NCBI GenBank assembly: GCA_023443315.1 | Contig: JAEZVA010000053.1 | Span: forward strand, 1-51,976 | Length of the DNA stretch: 51,976 nt | Source of the DNA: Bacillota bacterium | Lineage (GTDB): Bacteria; Bacillota; Clostridia; Oscillospirales; Ruminococcaceae | Direction: 5' to 3' | Shown: in pieces, positions 7,997 through 16,429 of the stretch | How positions within the stretch are numbered: the stretch's first letter is position 1 | How the letters are laid out: every line of letters starts with the position of its first letter | Program-made: the position numbers and the translations under genes | The notes under the pieces: model-generated | Database searches by the model: none | Seen by the model: only the letters and a program-made list of their open reading frames with translations | Told to the model about the DNA's origin: nothing

Positions 7997-9916
7997 ATGG
8001 AACACGGCTTTATCAAGGTAGCGGCGGCTACCCCGCAAATCCGCGTGGCGGACTGCGCGCACAACGCAAAACAAATTATTGCAATGACACATAACGCGGC
8101 GGCCTTGGGTGCTAAACTGATTGTGCTACCCGAACTGTGTGTTACCAGCTATACGGCAGGCGACCTGTTCTTACAGCGTACCCTGCTTGAGGGCGCACTG
8201 TCTGCTGCAAAAGAAATCATAGAAAAGACGGCCTCGCTTGCGCTGATTACCATGTTTGGAATGCCAATAGAGCATAGCGGCAAGCTGTTTAACTGCACCG
8301 TATGCGCCTATCAGGGCGAGGTGCTTGGCGTTGTGCCAAAGAGCAACCTGCCAAACTACGGTGAATTTTACGAGCTGCGACATTTCTCGGAGCCGGACCA
8401 AAAAGAAAACAGCATCTTTTTTCTTGGAAAAGAGGTGCCGTTTGGCTCGGGTTTGTTGTTTTGCTGCCGACAGCTGCCTGACCTTTGCCTTGGCATAGAG
8501 ATCTGCGAAGACCTGTGGGTGGCGTCCCCTCCCTCCCTCACCCTTGCGACTGCGGGGGCTACGGTGATTGTTAACCTTTCGGCAAGCGATGAGACCATCG
8601 GCAAGCCCGACTATCGCCGCCAACTTGTGACGGGGCAGTCGGCTCGCCTACTTTGTGCCTATCTATACGCGAGCGCGGGCGACGGGGAGTCGTCCACCGA
8701 CATGGTGTTTTCGGGCCACAACCTGATTGCAGAAAACGGCGTGCTGCTAAGCGAGAGCGTGCCGTTTCAAAACGGTCTTATCCTGAGCGAGATCGACGTA
8801 TCGCGCCTTGCGCAGGAGCGACGCCGAATGAACACCTTCCCACAGCAGGATGTCTCGATGCGCAAGATACTATTTGACATGCCGCTTACCGAAACGGAGC
8901 TGACCCGCACGGTGGAACGCCACCCGTTTGTGCCGTCGGACGAACAAAACCGCGCAAAGCGATGCGAGATGATCCTCGCCATGCAGTCCCACGGGCTGAA
9001 AACCCGTCTTGCGCATACAAGTAGTGCTACCGCGGTAATCGGCGTATCTGGCGGGCTTGATTCCGCTCTGGCACTTTTGGTGTGTGTGCGCGCAATGGAC
9101 ACGCTGCTGCGCCCCCACAGCGATATCATCGCGGTGACCATGCCCTGCTTTGGCACGACAACCCGCACCAGAACCAACGCCGAGCTGTTGTGTGAGGCTT
9201 TGGGGGTGACCTTCCGCAGTATAGATATCACCGACTCTGTGCGGCAGCATTTTGCCGACATCGCACACGATGAAAACGACCGCAACACCACCTACGAAAA
9301 CGCGCAGGCACGCGAGCGCACCCAGGTGCTGATGGATATCGCCAACAAGACGAGTGGGCTCGTCATTGGCACGGGCGACCTTTCGGAGCTTGCGCTGGGT
9401 TGGGCGACCTACAACGGCGACCACATGTCGATGTACGGTGTAAACGTATCGGTGCCAAAATCGCTGGTTCGCCACATTGTGCGCTACGAGGCGGATTCGA
9501 CAACGGATGCGCGTTTAAAAAAGGTGTTGTACGACATATTGGATACGCCCGTCAGCCCTGAGCTGCTGCCCGCCGAGAACGGCGAGATTGCGCAAAAGAC
9601 CGAGCACATCGTAGGACCATATGAGCTGCACGATTTCTTCTTGTACTATGTGGTGCGCTTTGGGTTTACCCCCACTAAGATTGCGCGTCTTGCAGAGTAC
9701 GCGTACCTGAACACCTACACCCGTGCCGAGATACTATCGTGGCTTAAACTGTTCTACCAGCGCTTTTTTGCGCACCAGTTCAAACGCTCCTGCATGCCGG
9801 ACGGTCCAAAAATCGGGTCGGTTACCCTTTCGCCCCGCAGCGACTGGCGCATGCCCAGCGACGCGTGTGCAAAGCTTTGGGTGGATGAAGTGGACGCAAT
9901 GATACAGGCTCTATAA
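7997..9916 (+). CDS. nadE: glutamine-dependent NAD+ synthetase
   Basis: A two-domain enzyme of about 640 aa that amidates nicotinate adenine dinucleotide to NAD+ using glutamine, the last step of NAD biosynthesis. The N-terminal nitrilase-type glutaminase has its Glu-Lys-Cys triad in VLPELCVTSY (E46), VPKSNLPNYGEF and EICEDLWV. The C-terminal synthetase has the ATP-pyrophosphatase loop GVSGGLDSALAL and GTGDLSELALGW. The frame is open from an ATG at 7955, but the family starts at (M)xxGFIKVAAATP, so ATG 7997 behind ggtgatgg is preferred. The gene is GC-rich and core-like. A bidirectional terminator follows. Confidence 0.95.
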   Translation: MEHGFIKVAAATPQIRVADCAHNAKQIIAMTHNAAALGAKLIVLPELCVTSYTAGDLFLQRTLLEGALSAAKEIIEKTASLALITMFGMPIEHSGKLFNCTVCAYQGEVLGVVPKSNLPNYGEFYELRHFSEPDQKENSIFFLGKEVPFGSGLLFCCRQLPDLCLGIEICEDLWVASPPSLTLATAGATVIVNLSASDETIGKPDYRRQLVTGQSARLLCAYLYASAGDGESSTDMVFSGHNLIAENGVLLSESVPFQNGLILSEIDVSRLAQERRRMNTFPQQDVSMRKILFDMPLTETELTRTVERHPFVPSDEQNRAKRCEMILAMQSHGLKTRLAHTSSATAVIGVSGGLDSALALLVCVRAMDTLLRPHSDIIAVTMPCFGTTTRTRTNAELLCEALGVTFRSIDITDSVRQHFADIAHDENDRNTTYENAQARERTQVLMDIANKTSGLVIGTGDLSELALGWATYNGDHMSMYGVNVSVPKSLVRHIVRYEADSTTDARLKKVLYDILDTPVSPELLPAENGEIAQKTEHIVGPYELHDFFLYYVVRFGFTPTKIARLAEYAYLNTYTRAEILSWLKLFYQRFFAHQFKRSCMPDGPKIGSVTLSPRSDWRMPSDACAKLWVDEVDAMIQAL

Positions 9917-9945
9917 TACTATTCTTCATTATAAATACAAATTGT

Positions 9946-9980
9946 AAAGGTCGTCATGGGTAAACCCATGACGACCTTTT
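9946..9980. terminator. bidirectional terminator between nadE and the SulP gene
   Basis: A perfect 15-bp stem aaaggtcgtcatggg/cccatgacgaccttt with loop taaa, flanked by A and T runs that suit both converging genes. Confidence 0.9.
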
Positions 9981-10040
9981 ATGCCTGCGCATTTACCACG
10001 TAGCAGATAATGTAAATCGTCCTCGTGTTGCGGCGTTATA

Positions 10041-11687
10041 TTATTCTGATACTGCGTCTGACTGCGCGTGTGCGATATAAGCAAGCGCTTTGTCGGTGCT
10101 CCAGAAGAAGCGTGACTCGGGTACGAAGTCACAAAGCCCGCACCGCTTGAACATTTTAGTGACCGACGGATGCACACATGCAAAATACACCGAGGTTCCG
10201 TTTTGCTCCAGGCGCTGATACAGCTCCTGCAGGGCGTTTACGCCCGAGATGTCGGCAAGCGGCACACCGCGCATGGAAAGGATGACGTTGCGCTTTTCTC
10301 CGCACACTGCTAGCTGTTGTTCCAGCCGTGATGCCGAACCAAAGTATAGGGGACCTGTGATGTAGGCAACGCACGTCTCCTCGTGGCAGATATCCGCGGC
10401 ATCGTCGGTCAGTCGTCCGCTATCCACCCCGCACACCTCAATCTCAATGCTTGAGGTTTTGACCACAAACGCAATAATCGAGAACCCGACACCCGCAAGG
10501 ATGGCTACAGTCAGGTCGAACACGACGGTTGCCGCCATCGTGATTAAAAACTGTGCCATCGCTGTTTTGATACGGCGGTTAAAGATGTTCTTTATACTGT
10601 GCCACTCGTTCATACGCCATGCGGTCACTATCAAAACGCCCGAAAGTGCCGCGAGCGGAATCTCGCCCATAACAGGGGCAAGCAAAAACATCGACGCAAG
10701 CAGGGTAAGCGCGTGTATGATGCCCGCAAGGCGTGTGTGGGCGCCTGACTTAATTGCGACGCTGGTTCTGGCAATCGCCGCCGTAGCGGGCACGCCCCCA
10801 AAGAACGGGATGACGATATTGCCAATGCCCTGTGCAACCAGCTCTCTGTTTGCGTCAAGGCGTTCATTCTTCATTCTTCCGGCGCTTGCGCCGCACAGCA
10901 GGCTTTCAATCAGCCCGAGTGCCGCTATGCTAATTGCGGGTATAATATAGTCCGGGATTTCCGAAAAGGAAAGCCGCGCAAGGTGCAGCCGGTTATCGAG
11001 CAATAGGGTGCGCGGTATCTCGCCGACTGCCGCGACATCCAGTGAAAAGAACATCTTTGCAGCAACCGCAAGGATGATAGCGGCAAGCGACCCAGGGAAG
11101 TAGCGCGCAAGCTTTTTGGGATACAGCATCATAAACCCAATTACAGCAAGCCCTATGCCAAGGGAAACAACATCCACCGATTGCGGTGTATGAAAATAAC
11201 TAATTACTTTATGTAGGGTGGTCTCCCCCGCCGAGGATAATCCCGACAGATTGTCGATCTGACCCAGAGCAATGATAATGGCAATGCCTGAGGTAAAGCC
11301 AGTAATAACAGGCGACGGAATAAACGATACCAGCCCCCCCAGCTTAAACAACCCGCATAACAAAAGAATGATACCCGACAAAAGCCCCGCGACGAAGATG
11401 CCCTCCAGCCCGTGCTGAGCCACAAGCGGAACGAGGATAGCCGCCATCGCGCCCGTGGGACCCGATATTTGAAACGACGCACCCGACAGCGCGCCGATCA
11501 ACACGCCTGCGATGATGGCGGTAATCAGTCCTGCAGCTGCGTCTGCCCCGCTGCTGACGCCAAACGCGAGAGCAAGCGGCAACGCAACTGCCGCAGTCGT
11601 AATGCCGGCGAGGATATCCTTGCCCAGCTTGCTGCCGCCGTAGCCCGAAAACTCCCGCTTGAGCGCGAGAATATAATCCCTTATCAT
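10041..11687 (-). CDS. SulP family inorganic anion transporter
   Basis: A 548-aa secondary transporter of the SLC26/SulP family. The membrane domain begins with KLGKDILAGITTAAVALPLALAF, the family signature, followed by about a dozen hydrophobic segments. Residues about 430-540 are a STAS domain (VILSMRGVPLADISGVNAL). Members carry sulfate, bicarbonate or dicarboxylates; which one is not clear here. The frame opens with a TTG at 11732, but ATG 11687 behind ggggtggg fits the family start better. A promoter and a perfect inverted repeat lie directly upstream. Confidence 0.9.
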   Translation of the reverse strand: MIRDYILALKREFSGYGGSKLGKDILAGITTAAVALPLALAFGVSSGADAAAGLITAIIAGVLIGALSGASFQISGPTGAMAAILVPLVAQHGLEGIFVAGLLSGIILLLCGLFKLGGLVSFIPSPVITGFTSGIAIIIALGQIDNLSGLSSAGETTLHKVISYFHTPQSVDVVSLGIGLAVIGFMMLYPKKLARYFPGSLAAIILAVAAKMFFSLDVAAVGEIPRTLLLDNRLHLARLSFSEIPDYIIPAISIAALGLIESLLCGASAGRMKNERLDANRELVAQGIGNIVIPFFGGVPATAAIARTSVAIKSGAHTRLAGIIHALTLLASMFLLAPVMGEIPLAALSGVLIVTAWRMNEWHSIKNIFNRRIKTAMAQFLITMAATVVFDLTVAILAGVGFSIIAFVVKTSSIEIEVCGVDSGRLTDDAADICHEETCVAYITGPLYFGSASRLEQQLAVCGEKRNVILSMRGVPLADISGVNALQELYQRLEQNGTSVYFACVHPSVTKMFKRCGLCDFVPESRFFWSTDKALAYIAHAQSDAVSE

Positions 11688-11705
11688 TCGTAATCCCACC
11701 CCAAA

Positions 11706-11736
11706 CATATTGAGCGCGAGTGATGCACTCAATATG
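11706..11736 (-). promoter_or_regulatory. inverted repeat in the SulP gene leader
   Basis: Perfect 9-bp arms catattgag (11706-11714) and ctcaatatg (11728-11736) flank a 13-nt centre. It starts just past the -10 box, so it covers the transcription start and could be an operator or a leader hairpin. Confidence 0.5.
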
Positions 11737-11738
11737 GA

Positions 11739-11767
11739 ATTTTACACCACTCAGCGCCTTGATGCAA
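11739..11767 (-). promoter_or_regulatory. promoter of the SulP gene
   Basis: On the minus strand: -35 TTGCAT (11767-11762), 17-nt spacer, -10 TAAAAT (11744-11739). Confidence 0.6.
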
Positions 11768-11896
11768 GGGTAATATTTAACGATAGTTTCGCTTCGGCTT
11801 AAACACAAAGCAGTGAAAGTTGCTATACACACAAAACCTGCCATATGTTATACTAGTTCCAAAAAGATTACCACGGTAAAAAAGGAGGCGTCCTAT

Positions 11897-12391
11897 ATGG
11901 GCAGTATTGCACGGTTGATTGATTGCATGACCGCATACTATGCAAAGGACCTGCGCAGAACCGCGCATTTTTTAAAGGTATATGCCTACGCAAAAACCAT
12001 AGCGCACCTTGAAAAGGTCAATAATCAAACCCAGCTGATTGTTGAGGCTGCCGCCGTGGTTCACGATATTGGGATAAAGGCAAGTGAACAAAAATACGAC
12101 AGCAGTGCGGGAAAGTATCAGGAGCTGGAGGGACCTCCCCTTGCGCGGGATATGCTTAGCGGCCTTGGCTTTTCGCAGGAAGTAACCGACCGGGTGTGTT
12201 ACCTCGTGGCACATCATCACACCTACACCGATATAGACGGGGACGATTATCGCATCTTAGTGGAAGCGGACTTGATCGTAAACATCGCGGAGGACGGCAT
12301 CTGCGCCGAGAGCGCCTACAAGGCGTGTGAAAAGATCTTTCGCTCCCCTTCTGCCATCGCCTTTTTGCACCGATTGTTTGAAGAGGGTTAA
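11897..12391 (+). CDS. HD domain phosphohydrolase
   Basis: A 164-aa HD-superfamily metal-dependent phosphohydrolase. VVHDIG carries the paired His56-Asp57, VAHHHTY the downstream histidines, and VEADLIVNI the last aspartate. The single compact domain has no fused partner, so the substrate (nucleotide or cyclic dinucleotide) cannot be named. The ATG at 11897 is fixed by aaaggaggc; an upstream extension of the frame is unlikely to be translated. It is transcribed divergently from the SulP gene. Confidence 0.9.
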   Translation: MGSIARLIDCMTAYYAKDLRRTAHFLKVYAYAKTIAHLEKVNNQTQLIVEAAAVVHDIGIKASEQKYDSSAGKYQELEGPPLARDMLSGLGFSQEVTDRVCYLVAHHHTYTDIDGDDYRILVEADLIVNIAEDGICAESAYKACEKIFRSPSAIAFLHRLFEEG

Positions 12392-12424
12392 CACTCATTC
12401 TTGCCCCAAAGATACACATAACAA

Positions 12425-12466
12425 AACGCCCGGATACAGCTGGCATTGCAGCAATATCCGGGCGTT
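12425..12466. terminator. terminator between HD gene and the SGNH operon
   Basis: A perfect 12-bp stem aacgcccggata/tatccgggcgtt (12425-12436 and 12455-12466) lies between convergent genes. Confidence 0.75.
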
Positions 12467-12477
12467 ATCAATTTGGT

Positions 12478-12834
12478 TTAGGCAAACCTCGTAAGCAGGT
12501 CGCTGATTAGTATCGCCGACAACGCAAGGGTGAATAATCCCCCTGCAATCAGATAGGTTACCTTGGTGCGCCTTGAGTGAAAGTTTTTAAGCATAAAAAG
12601 CGAAAGCCCCAAAAACAGAACAAACGCAATTACGTCCACCGCCACATAAACACTAAGCCGAGGCAGCCCGAGCATTGGAGACAACCAACTGGAAAGCGGA
12701 TTGCCCAGCAGATGCAGCACAGGAACAATGATAAGCGGTACCGTAGATAATGCAGATTTCGGCTTGTGTCCCCGCAGAAACACAAAAAATATTGCGACAA
12801 GGATTGCTGTAATTGTCACGCACTCAACGATCAT
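12478..12834 (-). CDS. small integral membrane protein
   Basis: A 118-aa protein with four hydrophobic segments (about residues 4-20, 31-44, 60-80 and 93-112) and a basic R-S-R-R-T-K loop before the last one. No family was recognised. It is the last gene of a minus-strand operon with a DUF4358-like lipoprotein and a membrane-anchored SGNH hydrolase, so an envelope role is likely. Confidence 0.7.
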   Translation of the reverse strand: MIVECVTITAILVAIFFVFLRGHKPKSALSTVPLIIVPVLHLLGNPLSSWLSPMLGLPRLSVYVAVDVIAFVLFLGLSLFMLKNFHSRRTKVTYLIAGGLFTLALSAILISDLLTRFA

Positions 12835-12874
12835 TCGCCTTCACCGTCCTTCTGATATACAATAGATGGGGATA

Positions 12875-13357
12875 TTAACCAAGCATGGATGTAAACTCTT
12901 GTAAGGCTTTTTCACCGTCCGGCGTGGTGGTCATAAGGATATAGTTGCCGCGCGTTTCAATCAGCGCATTCGTTATCTTGGGCATTTCTTCCTCGCGGTA
13001 GCCGGTAAACTTGTCGGTAAGGTTTGAAAGACGTGTATCGATTGCCGCAAGTACCGCGTCCACATCACCCTTGTTCTTTAACCGAAGCACACACACCTCG
13101 TCGGCAAGCACCAGCGTGGAGGTGTACACGGCGGCATCCTCAAGCATGCCCTCGTCAAGCTCGGTGTACTGGTTGTACAGTACACTGTCTTCTATTTTAA
13201 TCATCTCATCAAAGGAACAGGTGTTAATAATACGCGTTGCAATCTCCTGTGCGGAAGGGGTGTTTTGGGGCTCATCGCCACCCGAACAACCCGCGAGTAC
13301 CAAAACGCCTGCCGTGACCGCCAAAAGCAAAGTAACCAGTTTTTTGCCATACACCAT
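12875..13357 (-). CDS. DUF4358-like lipoprotein
   Basis: A 160-aa secreted lipoprotein. It has a basic start, a hydrophobic stretch and lipobox VLAGC with the lipid-modified Cys at position 24, then a soluble domain matching the DUF4358 pattern (EMIKIEDSVLYNQYTEL ... VLADEVCVLRLKN). DUF4358 proteins are common in Clostridia next to acyltransferase and SGNH-hydrolase genes; their biochemical role is unknown. It is the middle gene of the operon, with 58 bp to the upstream SGNH gene. Confidence 0.8.
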   Translation of the reverse strand: MVYGKKLVTLLLAVTAGVLVLAGCSGGDEPQNTPSAQEIATRIINTCSFDEMIKIEDSVLYNQYTELDEGMLEDAAVYTSTLVLADEVCVLRLKNKGDVDAVLAAIDTRLSNLTDKFTGYREEEMPKITNALIETRGNYILMTTTPDGEKALQEFTSMLG

Positions 13358-13415
13358 AATAGTATGCTTCCCCCGTACTGTTTATAATCCCACATTAACC
13401 CCGGCAAGACAATGT

Positions 13416-14288
13416 TTAAACCGGAGCAGTGTGTAATTTAAGGTATTCAAACCACTTCTCGTAATACTTTGCACCAAAGTGAATCCCATCCTTGGGGCTT
13501 GCTTCATCGGGCAACGCGCCCGTATCGTCTGCCAACGCCTCATTGACATTCACAAAGTACACCTGTTTTTGGGCAGCCAATTCAATAATGCCTGCGTTAA
13601 AATCGGTTATCTTCGCGTTGGTAATTTCATAGGTATTCTTCGAGCTCTGTTCAAACGCCGTAGTAATTGGTGTAATAGGCTGCACATAGATAATGGCATC
13701 GGGATGCTGACTGATGATGGCATCGAGCATCTTGCCGTAGCTTGTCATAAAAGAATCGCGATCCATGGCAATAGAGTTGATGCCCATCATGATATAGATC
13801 TTTGCGGGATCCTGTGCCTTTAACGCTTCAAGCATCGTAACCTTTTCGTCGCCCTGGGTTTTAATCACCGCCCGCGTCAGCGCCGTAGCTGGGTTTATGC
13901 CGGTGTAGGAGATTACCTTCGCGTTAGACATCACATCATATAACGAGATGCCATCGGTGACCGAATCGCCGAAGAACACCGCATCGTCAAAATAACTGCC
14001 CATCACCCGTTTACTCTCGGGGAGCGGCACCCCGAACTGCGGGGCTTCCGGTTCGCTTGATGATGGCTCAGCGGAGGATGTTAGCTCAATATCGGATATT
14101 ACGTTTGCTGTGTCCTTTATCGGTTCAGGCTCCGCAACAAGCCCACTATCCACCATCTGTTTACCCAAAACCACCGAGTACCCCAGAGAACAAAATGCAA
14201 GTAGCATAAGCAGAATCAATGCAATGGGAAGTCCGGCGCGCCGTTTACGCCTTTTTTGGTATTTGCCGACCTTCATAACCTTAGGCAT
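13416..14288 (-). CDS. membrane-anchored SGNH/GDSL hydrolase
   Basis: A 290-aa protein with a basic cytoplasmic tail (KYQKRRKRR), one membrane segment (about 20-43), an acidic/serine-rich linker (50-90) and an extracellular SGNH hydrolase domain. The nucleophile is Ser109 in FFGDSVTDG; the Asn block is MMGINSIAMD; the catalytic Asp/His pair is in SPKDGIHF. Such enzymes remove or transfer O-acetyl groups on cell-wall polymers. ATG is preceded by aaaggag. It heads the operon with the lipoprotein and membrane protein. Confidence 0.88.
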   Translation of the reverse strand: MPKVMKVGKYQKRRKRRAGLPIALILLMLLAFCSLGYSVVLGKQMVDSGLVAEPEPIKDTANVISDIELTSSAEPSSSEPEAPQFGVPLPESKRVMGSYFDDAVFFGDSVTDGISLYDVMSNAKVISYTGINPATALTRAVIKTQGDEKVTMLEALKAQDPAKIYIMMGINSIAMDRDSFMTSYGKMLDAIISQHPDAIIYVQPITPITTAFEQSSKNTYEITNAKITDFNAGIIELAAQKQVYFVNVNEALADDTGALPDEASPKDGIHFGAKYYEKWFEYLKLHTAPV

Positions 14289-14618
14289 ACATTAACTCCT
14301 TTGCCCATACTGTAAACATCCTTTGTTGTTGTGGGTTTCGGATGCAAAGCCCACAGTATCATACGCTTACTATTCTAACATAATCGTACCAAAATTCAAA
14401 TGCTTTATTTGTAAATAATCCTGACATAGTTCACTTTTATATGGGCATTCATTGAATGCTATTAATTTAACACAATACGATGAAACCAGCGTGTTTACAG
14501 CCGTTAACCTGCGTTTTCCTTAGCAAAATGTTTAATATGGCTTGTGTACTGTTTGGTTTCTATTGCGCTGACACCTTTACCCCGCGAAAAAAGATTCTTC
14601 GTTTTATGTTTTTTATTG
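14289..14618. other. intergenic stretch upstream of SGNH operon and tRNA-Pro
   Basis: AT-rich DNA between divergent units. It should hold the promoter of the minus-strand SGNH operon, but no confident -35/-10 pair stands out. No coding sequence is seen. Confidence 0.3.
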
Positions 14619-14647
14619 TTGCATTTTATATTCTCATATGATAGAAT
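14619..14647 (+). promoter_or_regulatory. promoter of tRNA-Pro
   Basis: TTGCAT (14619-14624), a 17-nt spacer and TAGAAT (14642-14647), 12 nt before the tRNA. Confidence 0.65.
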
Positions 14648-14659
14648 ATAGTTCGTTGA

Positions 14660-14735
14660 CTGGGTGTGGCGCAGATGGTAGCGCGCTACCTTGGGGTGGT
14701 AGAGGCCGTGGGTTCAAATCCCGCCACTCAGACCA
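14660..14735 (+). tRNA. tRNA-Pro (anticodon GGG)
   Basis: Acceptor CTGGGTG/CACTCAG (one G-T pair), D stem GCGC/GCGC, anticodon stem CTACC/GGTAG with loop TTGGGGT (anticodon GGG) and T arm GTGGG-TTCAAAT-CCCGC all fold. The 76-nt gene encodes ACCA at its end. Confidence 0.95.
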
Positions 14736-14759
14736 ATAAAGTAAATTTTACCACAAAAG

Positions 14760-14784
14760 AGCCTATTGAACAATAGGCTTTTTT
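14760..14784 (+). terminator. terminator after tRNA-Pro
   Basis: A perfect 9-bp stem agcctattg/caataggct with a 2-nt loop is followed by a run of T. Confidence 0.9.
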
Positions 14785-14799
14785 GCGTTGTAACGTAAT

Positions 14800-15293
14800 A
14801 TATCAGGTTGCAGAGTATGGTTTACACGCCCTGCCCCCGATACAAAATATGTTTTGAACACGAGCATAACAAACTGCCTTATATAAGGTCACATAACGTC
14901 CATAGGTGTCCGTTCCCCCTCATCCGAGCGAGCTGCCCCCAATACAGTGACGTTGGCCAGGCAGAAGTATCATTATTGCATTGTGCGGATTATCGCAGGT
15001 TCTAAGACCCGCTTCGACGGCTCACCACCCCCGCGCACAGCTTAACAAGCTTATCATTCTCTTTGAATAACAGGTGTTGTCCACATTCTTGATGTTACCG
15101 CATCGCGAATGTTCCTGCTACCGTTTTTCAAGGTTCATAGCAAAGCTTCGCTTTGCATTTGCAGCAACCACTGTTGATAGCATCCTACACCCGTAGGCAT
15201 AGAATTGGCTGCTGTGTTTATCTTGAACGCGTAAAACGTATCAAGCAAAAAGGAAGCCTTCCGGATGTCTTTTAAGACGAGCATCCAAAAGGC
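14800..15293 (-). other. hairpin-rich non-coding stretch, possible structured RNA
   Basis: No supported gene. On the minus strand the DNA is dense in stems: a 14-position stem around aagcctt/aaggctt; cctac-gggt-gtagg enclosed by gcagc...gctgc; gcaaagc-gaa-gctttgc; and acattc...gaatgt. It also contains tgaaccttgaaaa (about 15120-15136), matching the rRNA-leader box at the left edge of the window. A 70-codon open frame at 15347-15135 crosses these hairpins without an SD and is probably not translated. I could not match it to tmRNA, RNase P, SRP, 6S or a T-box. Confidence 0.4.
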
Positions 15294-15295
15294 TT
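15247..15295 (-). terminator. terminator-like hairpin on the minus strand
   Basis: The minus strand reads aagccttttggatg ... catccggaaggctt then cctttttgc: a 14-position stem with two mismatched pairs and a T run. It would end a leftward transcript started near 15350. Confidence 0.5.
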
Positions 15296-15323
15296 GTACA
15301 AGTGTATGTCCACATGCTACAAT
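15294..15323 (+). promoter_or_regulatory. candidate promoter of a short RNA
   Basis: TTGTAC (15294-15299), an 18-nt spacer and TACAAT (15318-15323), pointing into two strong hairpins and a T run within about 100 nt. Confidence 0.4.
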
Positions 15324-15329
15324 AGTAGC

Positions 15330-15428
15330 ACGCAAAACACCTTCCATACGCCGATAAGATGGTTTCTCATCTTATCGACGTATACATGCACGTTGTTGCT
15401 AGCAACGTGCATGCTGTGGGGGGTTTTT
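15330..15428 (+). ncRNA. candidate two-hairpin small RNA
   Basis: Downstream of the candidate promoter lie two perfect stems: cgataagatg/catcttatcg (15352-15361 and 15368-15377) and catgcacgttg/caacgtgcatg (15385-15395 and 15403-15413). They are followed by a G run and five T. There is no open frame with an SD. The function is unknown, and it could also be an untranslated remnant. Confidence 0.3.
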
Positions 15429-15500
15429 GTAATTATTTTCAGTTTAGTATAGAATTTATTGGAATGCAAGTGCTATAAAAGAAGAAATTGTTATTTAATT

Positions 15501-15530
15501 GACTCACGACTTAGGTCGCGAGTCTTTTTT
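15501..15530 (+). terminator. terminator upstream of the defence locus
   Basis: Stem gactcacgac/gtcgcgagtc with one mismatch, loop ttag, then six T. It insulates the following promoter from upstream transcription. Confidence 0.75.
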
Positions 15531-15542
15531 GTTTGGTATCAA

Positions 15543-15571
15543 TTGACATGTAAAATGTGGAAGGTTATAAT
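15543..15571 (+). promoter_or_regulatory. consensus promoter of hamAB
   Basis: TTGACA (15543-15548), exactly 17 nt, then TATAAT (15566-15571): a perfect sigma-A-type promoter. It leaves an AT-rich leader of about 165 nt before hamA. Short dyad ataact/agttat arms at 15651-15680 might be an operator. Confidence 0.8.
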
Positions 15572-15742
15572 GATTTTAGTCGAATTATCAAGAGTTGGAA
15601 TTGTTCGTTATAGCAATAATGGGAAGTTGGACTTCATGCTGTTTGGGGATATAACTTAATCAGGCTACTTGATGAGTTATCTAACTTAATTACTAAATTA
15701 TAAAATATCATCTTTCTTATTTTAGGCTCAAGGGGTGCGCAA

Positions 15743-16429
15743 ATGAGACTGCTTGAAACAAAAAAAATTGATGAGAAACGTCATAATAAAGTGACGTTTA
15801 TACGTATTGAGCCACTTAATATTCAAAATACACTTGAAAATATCGTTGAGAGACTATCTGATCTTTCGTGGATTAGTAAATTTGATGAGGAATACATACG
15901 TGAATCATTTTTAGCACGGGCTACACCTACTGTACAAGCCATCACGCAAAAACTACAACAGTCATCTCATGACGAGGTTTCCAGCGATGCAGGTGAATAT
16001 ATTGTATCTGAACTTTCTCGTTCGGCTATTGGACTCCAAATGAATTATAACAGCATTCCTCTGACAGAACTGTTTTCCAAGCAAGTATCTGGAAACCCAG
16101 GCTTCGATTTTCATCTTGAGAATGATTGCCGAACTCTTCTTTTTGGCGAAGCCAAATATCTCTCAGATCGAAATGCCTATGGTGTTGGATTGAAACAGAT
16201 AGTGGATTTTCTTTCGGACAAAAAGGACATTAAAGATATTGCGGACTTAGATTTGTTTTTTTGCAAAGAAACTCTTCAAAATGCAATTCATGGACAAAAG
16301 GGATTTGCTGTGGGCTTTGCTGCGAAAACTACTGCAACCGAAACCTTAATTAGTAATATCCAAGATAATGCTGACTATCAAAGCCTCTTACAATATCATG
16401 AACTTGTTTTGGTGGCGGTGAACTTATGA
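15743..16429 (+). CDS. hamA: HamA-like nuclease of a Hachiman-type defence system
   Basis: A 228-aa protein with the DUF1837/PD-(D/E)XK layout. Visible parts are an N-terminal alpha-helical region, a GE pair at 84-85 in SSDAGEYIVSELSRSAIGL, D122 in NPGFDFH, and the E-x-K pair E136/K138 in LLFGEAKYLSDRNA. In characterised Hachiman systems HamA is this nuclease; it is held inactive by HamB and degrades DNA when released. ATG follows aaggggtg. Its stop overlaps the helicase start (ATGA), so the products are probably made together. Its low GC against the housekeeping genes upstream suggests acquisition. The HamA assignment rests on motif layout and partner, not on a search. Confidence 0.75.
   Translation: MRLLETKKIDEKRHNKVTFIRIEPLNIQNTLENIVERLSDLSWISKFDEEYIRESFLARATPTVQAITQKLQQSSHDEVSSDAGEYIVSELSRSAIGLQMNYNSIPLTELFSKQVSGNPGFDFHLENDCRTLLFGEAKYLSDRNAYGVGLKQIVDFLSDKKDIKDIADLDLFFCKETLQNAIHGQKGFAVGFAAKTTATETLISNIQDNADYQSLLQYHELVLVAVNL

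Noticed and set aside
8870..9475. 201-codon minus-strand frame
   Set aside because: Antisense of nadE in GC-rich DNA; no SD or family signature.
10447..10950. 167-codon plus-strand frame
   Set aside because: Antisense of the SulP transporter gene.
15135..15347. 70-codon minus-strand frame beginning MEGVLRATIVACG
   Set aside because: No SD, overlaps several strong hairpins and a terminator-like structure; more likely non-coding.
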